In this document: in pieces, positions 47,858-57,341 of the stretch
Numbering within the stretch: the stretch's first letter is position 1
Layout of the letters: every line of letters starts with the position of its first letter
Assembly: GCA_900539845.1 (NCBI GenBank)
Contig: UQDP01000001.1
Location: forward strand, 1 to 64,000
Reading direction: 5' to 3'
Source of the DNA: an uncultured Oscillospiraceae bacterium
Lineage (GTDB): Bacteria > Bacillota > Clostridia > Oscillospirales > Acutalibacteraceae
Length of the DNA: 64,000 bases
Program-made: the position numbers and the translations under genes
The notes under the pieces: model-generated
The model's database searches: none
What the model was told of the DNA's origin: nothing
Seen by the model: only the letters and a program-made list of their open reading frames with translations

Positions 47858-50656
47858 TTGAGAAAGAAACTGACTGTTCATACGCTTGCTCTCGGTAACC
47901 TTAAAAACAGAAAAAAGCAGTATGCCTCGCTGATCATCGGAATCATTCTTGCCATGGTGTTTTCTTCCGGCGTGTTGCTGATGTTTTCAAGCTTTACTGC
48001 AACGAAAGAGAGTATGCGGGCAGAGCTTGTGGGTTATGCCGACGGGATATACAGCTTCGCAGACCCTGCGCTTTTTGAAAAGGCAAAAGAACAAAATGTT
48101 GTGGGTGATTACGGCTTTGCCCATGTGGTGGGCGGCGTTTATACGGATGCGGACAGCGAGCCGTATGCCGCTGCGTATTATGACGATGAAGCCGCAGGGC
48201 TGGCGAATATTCGGTTTATTGAAGGGCATTATCCGCAAAACGAAAATGAGATTGCAATAGAAAAAACAACGCTTGACAAGCTAGGAATAGACGCTGAAAC
48301 AGGCGATACGATAACGCTTGGCTTTTTGGTGCAGAACGGAGAATCGTATCTTGACGGCAGTTACCAAAAGGAATATGTACTAAGCGGAATAGCCGAAAAC
48401 AAATTGATCAACATCACTTCCGGCTATAATATATCGCCCACGCGGATACCGTCCGTATTTGTTGCGGATTCAGCTTCACTGGAACCGGGCGGAAAAGAAA
48501 TGCTTGTATGTTATTTTAAATATGCCGATACGGGCTTGTTTTCCGGCAGCAGCGGATATGACCGTTTTTATACCTTTATGGAAGAAAATTACAGCGGCGA
48601 AAATCTATATCAGCATTTTTTTGATCCTTATATCGGGGTGTCTTATCAGAATGACATGTTTTCCGAGTCCGTGGGATTTGTTGTGTTCCTTATCGTGATT
48701 TTGATGCTGGCGTCCTGTATAGGGATTGTGAACGCTTTTAACTCCAATCTCAGAGAACGCAGAAAACAGATCGGAATGCTGCGTACGGTCGGCGCAACCA
48801 AGCGACAGATCGTCATTATTTTCGGCAGGGAAGCGCTGATACTGAGCCTGATCTGTGTGCCGCTCAGCATTGCGACAGCCTGCCTGCTCGTCAAAGGAAT
48901 AACGCTTGTTCTGGGGGACGGTTTTGTTTTCGCGGCAAAGGCTTGGATATTGGTTCTATGTGCCGTTTTCGGAATGATCTGCGTCATGCTTGCGGCGCTG
49001 ATTCCTCTTATAGGCGCGACGAAAATTTCCCCTGTTCAGACCGTGAGAAATATAAACATAACGCGAAAAGCCGCGCGCAGAAAGATAAAAAGCAGGAAAA
49101 GCTTTTTGCCTGCAAAACTAATCGCGCAGAGAAGTCTTTTCTTTCACGGAAAAAGCAGAATCGCCGTGAGCATTATATTAGTTGTTACAATCGTTTTTTC
49201 CTGCTTCGGATTTTCACTTTTGGAATTTGAGAAAAATCAGAGCTATACTCGGGAATACGATTATTCGCTGAATATCAGCGGAAAAACGGTGGCGTCGCCT
49301 TTATTCAATATAGAGGAATATGAAAACGGATATACAGTCAGTGACTATTCTTCGGTTTTATCTCTGCCTTATGTGAAATCGGTAAACCGTTCGCTCAGCT
49401 GCAAAGCCGCGATACTCGCCGATGAGCTGACGGAATATCAGAAAGCAATCCTTTACGCGAACGCATCCGTTTTTGATTCCTTTTATGAGTATGCAGGTGA
49501 GATCACAGCGGAAAATATAGATGATTTCTATAAGAATCATGATTCAGGTGCTTTATCGCAGATTAAAAGCGCTTGCGGTTACGGCGAAGAGCTGATTCCC
49601 ATAACCATAGTTGCCTTTGACGAACCCGTGATAGAAAAGCTTGAACCTTATATTTCGCGCGGCGATATAAATATGAGCGCTCTTGAATCGGGAAGCGAAG
49701 TCATTCTGTATGCGCCCAAGAACGTTGCGCTTTATTATGAGGAGGATACGGGCAACGGCTTTTCGTACGGTATTGACATCGGGGATGATATAAATACGAA
49801 TAAAAGCTATCTCAAAACAGGCGAAAATAATTATGAAACAGGTGACGAGATAGAGATAAGCGTTTTGACCGGCACAAACAGAAGTGATTCTATCAGTGAT
49901 TTGCTGGAAACAGATGATGATATTCCGACTGTTCCAAAAAAATGGGAGCGAAACGATAAGACAGTGCGCATAGGCGCGATTGCGTATGAACTGCCGGACA
50001 GCATTACGTTTTATGAGAACACGTTCGGGTTCACTTACAGCGGGATCACTTTGATCACAACAGTAAACGCTATGAAGTCTTTTTACGGCATACAGCGTTA
50101 CAGTGATCTGAACATCACGCTCGATGAAGAGTGCACGGATGAGATGGACAGGGAGATGACCGATTCTCTTCAGGGTGTCGCGAATATAGTGGAGAACGGC
50201 AGAATCGAATCGGCATTTTCTTATTTAAAAGAGCAGGAGCAGTTCAGAAATTCAATGCTGATCTCCCTCGCGTCAATCCTCATTTTGTTTTTGAGCATCA
50301 GCGCAAGCATAATCAACAATTCGCTTACTGCGCAGATACGTGAGGGCAGACGTGAGATCGGCACTTTAAGAGCCGTGGGAGCGTCCGCCAGAGAACTGTT
50401 CGGCTCCTATATACGCCAGCTGCTATCCCTGCTCGGAATCAGCTATGCAGTCGGTTTTGCGGTTTTTGCCGCCGGTTATGCCGGAACCTTTATTTTCAGT
50501 GCCGTCACCGATTCGGGACCGCCGTCCTTTCAGCTCAGTCTCTGGCAGACCGTTCTTGCCTGTGTGCTGTTGTTCCTTTTCTGCGGCGTAAATCTGTGGC
50601 TCAAGATAAAAAAAGAGATGAAACACAGTGTTATTGATAATATACGAGAGTTATAA
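47858..50656 (+). CDS. FtsX-type ABC exporter permease 1
   Basis: A 932-residue membrane protein with two FtsX-like halves. The start is taken as TTG 47858, because GGGAGG lies 8 nt upstream and the product then aligns with the start of permease 2 (KKLTVHTLALGNLKNRKKQY). One membrane helix near the N-terminus is followed by a ~200-residue extracellular domain, three helices with NLRERRKQIGMLRTVGATKR, a second large extracellular domain, and three C-terminal helices with REGRREIGTLRAVGASAREL. The E(V/I)GxLRAxGA motifs contact the ATPase. It is clearly paralogous to the gene at 51400. The substrate, perhaps a peptide antibiotic or lipid, is unknown. Confidence 0.88.
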   Translation: MRKKLTVHTLALGNLKNRKKQYASLIIGIILAMVFSSGVLLMFSSFTATKESMRAELVGYADGIYSFADPALFEKAKEQNVVGDYGFAHVVGGVYTDADSEPYAAAYYDDEAAGLANIRFIEGHYPQNENEIAIEKTTLDKLGIDAETGDTITLGFLVQNGESYLDGSYQKEYVLSGIAENKLINITSGYNISPTRIPSVFVADSASLEPGGKEMLVCYFKYADTGLFSGSSGYDRFYTFMEENYSGENLYQHFFDPYIGVSYQNDMFSESVGFVVFLIVILMLASCIGIVNAFNSNLRERRKQIGMLRTVGATKRQIVIIFGREALILSLICVPLSIATACLLVKGITLVLGDGFVFAAKAWILVLCAVFGMICVMLAALIPLIGATKISPVQTVRNINITRKAARRKIKSRKSFLPAKLIAQRSLFFHGKSRIAVSIILVVTIVFSCFGFSLLEFEKNQSYTREYDYSLNISGKTVASPLFNIEEYENGYTVSDYSSVLSLPYVKSVNRSLSCKAAILADELTEYQKAILYANASVFDSFYEYAGEITAENIDDFYKNHDSGALSQIKSACGYGEELIPITIVAFDEPVIEKLEPYISRGDINMSALESGSEVILYAPKNVALYYEEDTGNGFSYGIDIGDDINTNKSYLKTGENNYETGDEIEISVLTGTNRSDSISDLLETDDDIPTVPKKWERNDKTVRIGAIAYELPDSITFYENTFGFTYSGITLITTVNAMKSFYGIQRYSDLNITLDEECTDEMDREMTDSLQGVANIVENGRIESAFSYLKEQEQFRNSMLISLASILILFLSISASIINNSLTAQIREGRREIGTLRAVGASARELFGSYIRQLLSLLGISYAVGFAVFAAGYAGTFIFSAVTDSGPPSFQLSLWQTVLACVLLFLFCGVNLWLKIKKEMKHSVIDNIREL

Positions 50657-50710
50657 AAACCGCCGGTATCAGCCTGCGGTCATAGGATAAGAAATATAAG
50701 GAGAAAGCTT

Positions 50711-51397
50711 ATGAGCATTATAGAATGTAAGAATTTAACAAAGGAATACATGAGCGGAGAAAATGTTGTTAAAGCGGTGGATGATGTTACCGTTTCATTC
50801 GATCAGGGCGAATTCTGCGCCGTAACGGGTCCGAGCGGATCGGGCAAGTCCACTCTGCTCCACCTTTTAAGCTCTCTTGAAAGTCCCACTTCGGGTGAGG
50901 TGATCTACAGCGATAAAAAATTATCAGGTTATAACGATAACCAGCTTTCCATACTTCGCCGCAGGCGTTTCGGCTTCGTTTTTCAGGCGTATAATCTTGT
51001 GCAGGAATTAACGGGATATGAAAACATAATCCTGCCCGTCATGCTGGATAAGAAAAAGCCGGACGATGAATATATTGAGAAAATCATTTCTATTCTCGGT
51101 ATCGGAGACAGGCTCGAGCATTTGCCGTCCGCTCTTTCGGGCGGTCAGCAGCAGAGGATCGCCATTGCGCGGGCGCTCGCGAATAAGCCGTCCGTTCTGT
51201 TTGCGGATGAGCCTACGGGCAACCTTGACGCACAGAGCGGCAGAGAGGTGCTTTCCCTGCTTAAATATACGGGCAGGGAGCTGGGCATCACGCTCATTCT
51301 TGTTACGCACGATCTGCATGTTGCGGAACAGGCGGAAAGGATCATCACAATAGAGGACGGAAAAATCGTTTCCGATACGAAGCCGCTGGAGGGATAG
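50711..51397 (+). CDS. ABC exporter ATP-binding protein (LolD/MacB type)
   Basis: A 228-residue ATPase. Walker A GPSGSGKSTLL, Q-loop in FVFQAYNLVQELT, signature LSGGQQQRIAIARAL, Walker B VLFADEPTGNLD and switch LVTHDLHVAE are intact; FQAYNL and DEPTGNLD are hallmarks of the MacB/BceA/LolD class that works with FtsX permeases. It lies between the two paralogous permease genes, 55 bp after the first and 2 bp before the second, so one ATPase dimer presumably serves a heterodimer of permeases. Confidence 0.95.
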   Translation: MSIIECKNLTKEYMSGENVVKAVDDVTVSFDQGEFCAVTGPSGSGKSTLLHLLSSLESPTSGEVIYSDKKLSGYNDNQLSILRRRRFGFVFQAYNLVQELTGYENIILPVMLDKKKPDDEYIEKIISILGIGDRLEHLPSALSGGQQQRIAIARALANKPSVLFADEPTGNLDAQSGREVLSLLKYTGRELGITLILVTHDLHVAEQAERIITIEDGKIVSDTKPLEG

Positions 51398-51399
51398 CC

Positions 51400-54201
51400 G
51401 TGAAAAAGAAGCTTACGGTCAATACGCTTGCCCTCGGTAACCTGAAAAACAGAAAAAAGCAGTATGCTTCCCTTATCATCGGTATCATTCTTGCAATGGT
51501 TTTCTCGTCTTCCGTTCTGCTGATGTTCTCCAGTCTGGTAGCCTCCGTTTATCAGCAGGAAAAGGACAGTATCGGCAATCAGAACGGCATCTATATCAAC
51601 GCAACCCGGAAGCTGTTTGCGGACGCCGCCGGAAATCAGCTGGTCGGCGATTACGCTTTTGCGCGTGTTGTGGGCGAAGTCTTTACGCAGACCGATGTCT
51701 CTTACACAGTAGCGGCATATGATGAAAAAACGGCTCAGCTTGCGAATGTTCAGTTCATCGAGGGCGCTTATCCGCAAAAGGAAAATGAAATAGCCGTTGA
51801 GCGGTCAACTCTTGCACGGCTTGACTCGGACGCAGCGGTCGGGGACAGTATCACTCTGCGTTTCGCCGTTAAGGACGGGGAAGATCATCTGCCGCAGATA
51901 AAAGAGAAAACGTATATATTAAGCGGTATTGCCTCAAACAAACTTTCAAACATCAGCGGCATTTCTTCCGAAAGCAATCTGGTCCCGTCCGTTTTTGTTG
52001 CGAAAGACACGCAGATAGAGCCGGGCGGAAAGGAAATGCTGGTCTGTTATTTCAACTACTACAAGACCAATATTTTATCAAATGTGCAGAATGATGAAAA
52101 GCTTTCTGATTTCTTAACGAATTCAGGCGCCGATTTAAGTAACTGGATACCTGCGGACAGCGCAAGTTTTGTTGTAAACAACAGCAACAACGGCGTTTTT
52201 ACGGCGAGTATGTTTATCATCCTGTTTGCGCTGGTTTTGCTTGCGGCTTCCTGTCTCGGTATCGTCAACGCTTTTTCTTCAAATCTGAACGAACGAAAAC
52301 GGCAGATCGGAATGCTGCGAACAGTAGGCGCCACGAAACGGCAGATCATAATCATCTTCGGCAGGGAGGCGTTTTTGATCAGTCTTATCTGCGCGCCTGT
52401 CAGCATCGCGCTCTCGTGCCTTATCGTAAAAGTCGGATTGATGATCCTTGGTGAAAGATTCGTCTTCGCGCCGGATATCAGGGTGATTCTTCTCTGCGCC
52501 TTTATCGGAATCGCCTGCGTTATGCTTGCGGCGCTTATTCCGCTCATCCAAGCGGCAAATGTGACGCCGGTGCAGACGGTCAGAAATATAAATATAACCC
52601 GCAAAGCCGCAAGGCGGAGGATAAAAAGCAGGAAAAGCTTTGTGCCGTCAGACCTTATCGCAAAAAGAAGTCTTTTCTTTTACGGCAAAACAAGAGCGGC
52701 GGCGAGCATGATTCTGGTTATAACCATCGTCGGTTCATGCTACGGCTTTTCGGCGTTTGATGATATGAATGATTTTGACTGGCTGCCGCAGTATGAATAT
52801 GAGATGCAATACAGCGATTATTCCGCCGGGCTTGTTAATGCAGCAAAATCTCAAAACGGTTTCACGTACTCGGAATACAGCAGAGTCCGATCTGTTCCCT
52901 ATGCCGGCGAAGTAAATCGATCGCAGCACTGCAAGGCGTTTATTGTTGAGGATGAGCTTTCCGAATATGAGAAGACCGTTTTGTATTCGGATGGTATGAT
53001 GTCTGTATATAACGATATAGGCTCTTTCGTACGGCAGCTTACTCCCGAAAATGTGGATGAATATATCACCTCTGCTTATTCTCCTTCTTATACCGCGCTG
53101 CGCGATTACTGCGGCTCCAAAGCACTCTTACCCATAACCATCGTGGCGCTTGAGAGCAATGTTATAGAAAATTTAAGCGGCAGTATTGATGCAGGGAAGA
53201 TAGATATTGCCGCGCTTGATTCGGGTGACGAAGTTATCGCCGTTGCGCCGAGGGAGCTTGCTGTCAGAGCCGTATTTGAGTCCGATGACCCGAATGACGG
53301 ATTTATATGGGGCCCTGACAGAAATGATGATATAAAAAACGATGTTGAATACCTTAAACGCGCGAAATGCGATATTAGGGCAGGACAGGAGCTGGATATA
53401 AGTGTCGTTTCAAGCGACGCAGCCGAAGAGCCTGAATATGAGATCGTATATCATGAAGAGGAAAAAGACGCGGATATCGATACGCAAAACCTGCATAAAA
53501 CGGACAGCTCCGTTAAAGTCGGCGCGCTGGTTTCTGCGTTCCCGGATGGATTTAATTCGGAGTGCAGCGGAATTTCAGGCAGCACAATTGTGCTTTTGAC
53601 AACGCTCAGCGGCATGAAACATTTTTATGAAAGCAATTATTACAGCAATATCAATTTCAATCTAAACACCGAATGCACGGATGAGATAGACGCTGAAATA
53701 TCCATGATCCTTCAAAATATCGTTGATTCCATAGAGGGCTATAACGACAGCTTTACTTCATATTACGCTTTTGTAAATCATGAAAATCTGCGTAATACGG
53801 CGCTGCTTGTCTCTCTTCTGGCAATACTGATCCTGTTTTTGAGCGTCAGCGCAAGCATAATCAGCAATTCGCTCACTGCGCAGATCCGAGAGGGCAGGCG
53901 TGAGATAGGAACGCTGAGAGCCGTAGGAGCGTCCGTGAGAGAGCTGTTCGGCTCCTATATACGTCAGTTACTTTCCGTGCTCGGAAAAAGTTTCGCAGTC
54001 GGCTTTGTGCTTTTCGGTATCTCCTATTTTGTCGCACATGCGGTGTTTAAATCCAACGAATTAGAGTGGTTCTTCAAATTCAATATCTGGCAAACGATAA
54101 TCGCCTGCATTCTGCTGTTCGCGGTCTGCGGCTTAAACCTTTGGCTGAAGATCAAAGAGGAAATGCAGCACAGTATTATTGATAATATCAGAGAATTATA
54201 G
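51400..54201 (+). CDS. FtsX-type ABC exporter permease 2
   Basis: A 933-residue paralogue of permease 1. The N-terminus (KKKLTVNTLALGNLKNRKKQ), the first coupling motif NLNERKRQIGMLRTVGATKR, the linker NITRKAARRRIKSRKSF and the last helices are nearly identical to permease 1, whereas the two large extracellular domains have diverged. The start is GTG 51400, 6 nt after GGAGGG that overlaps the ATPase stop. The pattern of conserved membrane parts and divergent outer domains suggests a heterodimeric exporter that arose by tandem duplication. Confidence 0.88.
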   Translation: MKKKLTVNTLALGNLKNRKKQYASLIIGIILAMVFSSSVLLMFSSLVASVYQQEKDSIGNQNGIYINATRKLFADAAGNQLVGDYAFARVVGEVFTQTDVSYTVAAYDEKTAQLANVQFIEGAYPQKENEIAVERSTLARLDSDAAVGDSITLRFAVKDGEDHLPQIKEKTYILSGIASNKLSNISGISSESNLVPSVFVAKDTQIEPGGKEMLVCYFNYYKTNILSNVQNDEKLSDFLTNSGADLSNWIPADSASFVVNNSNNGVFTASMFIILFALVLLAASCLGIVNAFSSNLNERKRQIGMLRTVGATKRQIIIIFGREAFLISLICAPVSIALSCLIVKVGLMILGERFVFAPDIRVILLCAFIGIACVMLAALIPLIQAANVTPVQTVRNINITRKAARRRIKSRKSFVPSDLIAKRSLFFYGKTRAAASMILVITIVGSCYGFSAFDDMNDFDWLPQYEYEMQYSDYSAGLVNAAKSQNGFTYSEYSRVRSVPYAGEVNRSQHCKAFIVEDELSEYEKTVLYSDGMMSVYNDIGSFVRQLTPENVDEYITSAYSPSYTALRDYCGSKALLPITIVALESNVIENLSGSIDAGKIDIAALDSGDEVIAVAPRELAVRAVFESDDPNDGFIWGPDRNDDIKNDVEYLKRAKCDIRAGQELDISVVSSDAAEEPEYEIVYHEEEKDADIDTQNLHKTDSSVKVGALVSAFPDGFNSECSGISGSTIVLLTTLSGMKHFYESNYYSNINFNLNTECTDEIDAEISMILQNIVDSIEGYNDSFTSYYAFVNHENLRNTALLVSLLAILILFLSVSASIISNSLTAQIREGRREIGTLRAVGASVRELFGSYIRQLLSVLGKSFAVGFVLFGISYFVAHAVFKSNELEWFFKFNIWQTIIACILLFAVCGLNLWLKIKEEMQHSIIDNIREL

Positions 54202-54218
54202 TAAAGGAGTCAGTAAAT

Positions 54219-55199
54219 ATGAAAAGAATAATCACTTCGCTTTTGGTGTTTATGTTTTGTATTTCCGTTGTATCTCCCGTTTTCGCAGAAGAGGTTTCGG
54301 ATGACGCCGATGTATATGCCGGAGAGCCGCAGTCCTTGTCATCTCAAACCGAAGAGGAAACACAGAACGCTTCACAGCCCCGTCTGATGGTGAGCGAATA
54401 TAAATGCGGCGTGCTGACTCCTGCCGAAGACGGAACCGTGGAGATCAGCTTTAAAAACTACAGCGCGCAGAAGGCTGTGTTTAATATCAAGCTTTCCGTG
54501 CTGGATGAAAGCGGCGACATACGGGCAAGCGGGATCGGCACCAAATATGTTGATAAAATAAAAGCCGGAGGCACCTATACATGGTCTCTGCCCGTCACCG
54601 TGGCAAAGACTGCGGCTTCGGGCGAACATAAGCTGAGTGTTACGGCGGAATATGAGGATGAATATTTTTCCGCGTATTCCTCTGCGGACACGCTTGCCGT
54701 AACCGTTGCGCAGTCGGTGGGCTTGGATTATGACGGACTTATACTTCCCCCCAAAGTTACGCAGGGCGAAACCGCAAGCATCAGCGTCAGTTTTATGAAT
54801 ACCGGAAAAAGTGTTATCAGAAACTGTAAGGTTCAGTTTGCTATAGACGGGCTTCAGACCGGCGGTGTGCTGTTTGCTGGGGAGATACCGGCAGGTGAGA
54901 GCAAAGAGGGCACGGCCAATTTCAGCGTAAGCAAGGAGGCGCTAGGTGAGACCTCCGGTACGGCAGTTCTGAGTTACGAGGACGAGCTTGGCGGTCAGTA
55001 TTCACAAACGGTGGATCTTTCAACCGTAATAGAAGAACCGCCGCCGGAAAAGACCGAGGAAACGGAAAAAGAGAGCAAGTATCCGCTCTGGTGGCTGTTT
55101 CTGATTGCGGGACTGATCGGCGGAGGTGCAATCGGTTTTACAATCCCCACGGCGATACACGCGCGCAGGCAGCGTCTTGAGGATGAAAAAAGGCTGTAA
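54219..55199 (+). CDS. Membrane-anchored CARDB-like accessory protein
   Basis: A 326-residue exported protein. A signal peptide (KRIITSLLVFMFCISVVSPVFA) is followed by an acidic linker and two beta-sandwich segments with CARDB/Ig-like patterns (VEISFKNYSAQKAVFNIKLSV; GETASISVSFMNTGKSVIRN, in parts). A Pro/Glu-rich spacer leads to one C-terminal membrane helix (LWWLFLIAGLIGGGAIGF) and a basic cytoplasmic tail. It is the last gene of the exporter operon, 17 bp after permease 2. It could contact the extracellular permease domains or the substrate; this is inferred from position only. Confidence 0.8.
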   Translation: MKRIITSLLVFMFCISVVSPVFAEEVSDDADVYAGEPQSLSSQTEEETQNASQPRLMVSEYKCGVLTPAEDGTVEISFKNYSAQKAVFNIKLSVLDESGDIRASGIGTKYVDKIKAGGTYTWSLPVTVAKTAASGEHKLSVTAEYEDEYFSAYSSADTLAVTVAQSVGLDYDGLILPPKVTQGETASISVSFMNTGKSVIRNCKVQFAIDGLQTGGVLFAGEIPAGESKEGTANFSVSKEALGETSGTAVLSYEDELGGQYSQTVDLSTVIEEPPPEKTEETEKESKYPLWWLFLIAGLIGGGAIGFTIPTAIHARRQRLEDEKRL

Positions 55200-55235
55200 A
55201 TTACGAAATAACATAAAGATTTACGTATCATAAAA

Positions 55236-55267
55236 AGGGCTGCCTCAGTTCATTCTGAGACAGCCCT
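55236..55267. terminator. Bidirectional terminator
   Basis: AGGGCTGCCTCAG (55236-55248) pairs with CTGAGACAGCCCT (55255-55267) with one mismatch; it lies between convergent genes. Confidence 0.85.
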
Positions 55268-55279
55268 AATTGATTTTGT

Positions 55280-57316
55280 TTATTTATTTTCCGTTATATC
55301 AAATTCAAAATATGCGTTTTCGTCATACCACAGCGGGAAATTCGTGCCCCACACATTGTCCTGCAAAATGTATGTTATGCCGTTTTCGGCTATATTTTCA
55401 ACAATGTTGTCATATTGAAGAATCTTTCCTCTGCCGGGGGATAAGAGCGGTGCATGGCGGTTTGTAATTCTATATTCACCGCCGTTTGTTTTCAGTTTGG
55501 CGCCCTGTACGGCGTGTATGTTTTTGCCGCCGTTTTTAACGATTTTATACGGGTCTATCCATTCTTCGATCTTTCTGATCTCAAAATCTCCGTCAGCCGG
55601 ATAAAGATGCATATAAATGGCTTCGGAAAGTCTGTTTGCATCCTTGCCGTACCATGAAAGCTCCGTTTTCAGTCCGTCCTCATGCAAGGTGTAAACGATT
55701 TGAATCAGTCTCGGTGCACCCAGTTCTTCGCAGGCGGCTGCATCACATTCCAGATCGACGAGGATTTTGTTATCTCCCGCGGAATATGCGTTTTTGAGCC
55801 GATAAGGGAATCTGCCGCTCGGATATTTTCCCTCGGCATATTTCAGAAGCGGTCTGCCGAAATCCGATACCGCCCAGTGAACATTTTTTTCTATATCACG
55901 GCTGTAGTTATGCAGCCAGAAATCATAGTCGTCATGATTGAAGCCGATGTATTCGGCAACGCAGCGGTTATTCTTTTTAATCACGCTGTCCTTGCCGCAG
56001 GTCAGGCTCTTAATGCCGCCTTTTTCGTTTAGTTCAAGCTGCCATTTTCCGCAAACCAGAGGCTTTGATATATCGTATCCGATATCTGATTTTATCGGTT
56101 CGGAAGGAATCAGCTTATTCAAACGCGCCTGTGCTTCGGCTTTGAGTTCGCTGCTTAGGCAGCAAACGGCGTTTTTGATATATTCCCGCTGTTCCTGCCA
56201 GCTTTTTTCGATCGTTCTGTAATTTGCTTTTTTATTTGATCCGTATATTCTGCCCAGCGTTATGATCATATTCTGCGGATAGTCCCTGAACGGATGGTGA
56301 ATAACGGATTTTCCTTTTTTTCTTGCTTTTGCAAAATCCTTTTTCAGATAGTTTTCATAGTCGCCGAGATAGGTTTTCATATCCATACCCCATGTGTGTT
56401 CGGCAACGCACATGAGCTGATCCGTAAAGCGGATATACTGTGTTGAATTTCTTTTCAGCTTTCCGTTTTCAAGCCATTCGCTTTTGAGGCTGATCAGTTC
56501 TCTCAAAGCGCCTGTTTTGTATGGATCGGACGCGGCTCCATGAATCCAGGTGTCTCCCAGCTCGTCGGTAACGACCGGCAATTCGTTTCTCTTCTCCCAG
56601 ATTATATCCGCAAATTCATCCATTGAGCCTGCCTCAACGGTGTATCCGGGATACTCTTTTTCAATATCCTGAAGCTTGGAAAGTATCTTTTCCGGCGCAG
56701 GCGTTCCATGATTGTCGAGCGTGTGGTCAAAATAAAGCACTTCTTCTATCAGATCGCATTTGAAAGCGCCGCCGTAGTCTCCCGAATATATTACCACAAC
56801 TTCGGAATCTCCGCATTTCCATAAAAAGCAGGGAGGAACATCACAGAGCGCGGACGCTCCGTTTACACCGATATGAAGAAGCTTGATCCCGTGCTTTGCG
56901 AGCAGCGGCACAAGCGCCTTTGTGTGCCCCGGCACGTCCGTCATTTTTGCGGCAGTCGTTTTTCTTCCGCGCAGTTTGTCAAGGCTGTCAACTATTGAAA
57001 GACCGTAATCAAGCGTATCATAGTCCAGAAGCTCCGTGTGAGTCGTGAACGGCATTGCGTGCGGCACGATATTGCCGTCTTTAATGGCTTTTTTCAGCTT
57101 TTCACGGTTTGCGCTGCTACCCTTGGTGAGCGCTTCTTTTAAGATCCACGAACCGGTTGTCCAGATGAATTTTCTGCATTCGGATGTGTTGAGATTTTCC
57201 GCAAGCTCAATAGCGCCGGGTATATATTCGTTTATGTATTTGCTCTTGATTTTTGAGGCGAAATCCGTAAAGCCCAGATCAAGATGCGTTTTAGAAACCA
57301 CTATAACTTTTTTCAT
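55280..57316 (-). CDS. GH38-like DUF5054 protein
   Basis: A 678-residue cytoplasmic protein. The N-terminus, VVSKTHLDLGFTDFA, with HLD in place of the HxD metal site of alpha-mannosidases, and KMTDVPGHTKALVPLLAKHGI, with its buried Asp, identify the GH38-like (alpha/beta)7 fold of DUF5054. ELGDTWIHGAASDPYK and a C-terminal beta-sandwich region complete the family architecture. A secreted form is unlikely because no signal is seen. It may hydrolyse glycans after uptake. GGGATG-type ribosome binding site; the metallophosphoesterase gene lies 25 bp upstream, so they may form an operon. Confidence 0.8.
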   Translation of the reverse strand: MKKVIVVSKTHLDLGFTDFASKIKSKYINEYIPGAIELAENLNTSECRKFIWTTGSWILKEALTKGSSANREKLKKAIKDGNIVPHAMPFTTHTELLDYDTLDYGLSIVDSLDKLRGRKTTAAKMTDVPGHTKALVPLLAKHGIKLLHIGVNGASALCDVPPCFLWKCGDSEVVVIYSGDYGGAFKCDLIEEVLYFDHTLDNHGTPAPEKILSKLQDIEKEYPGYTVEAGSMDEFADIIWEKRNELPVVTDELGDTWIHGAASDPYKTGALRELISLKSEWLENGKLKRNSTQYIRFTDQLMCVAEHTWGMDMKTYLGDYENYLKKDFAKARKKGKSVIHHPFRDYPQNMIITLGRIYGSNKKANYRTIEKSWQEQREYIKNAVCCLSSELKAEAQARLNKLIPSEPIKSDIGYDISKPLVCGKWQLELNEKGGIKSLTCGKDSVIKKNNRCVAEYIGFNHDDYDFWLHNYSRDIEKNVHWAVSDFGRPLLKYAEGKYPSGRFPYRLKNAYSAGDNKILVDLECDAAACEELGAPRLIQIVYTLHEDGLKTELSWYGKDANRLSEAIYMHLYPADGDFEIRKIEEWIDPYKIVKNGGKNIHAVQGAKLKTNGGEYRITNRHAPLLSPGRGKILQYDNIVENIAENGITYILQDNVWGTNFPLWYDENAYFEFDITENK

Positions 57317-57341
57317 TTTGCATCCCTTTCATTTCTGAAAT

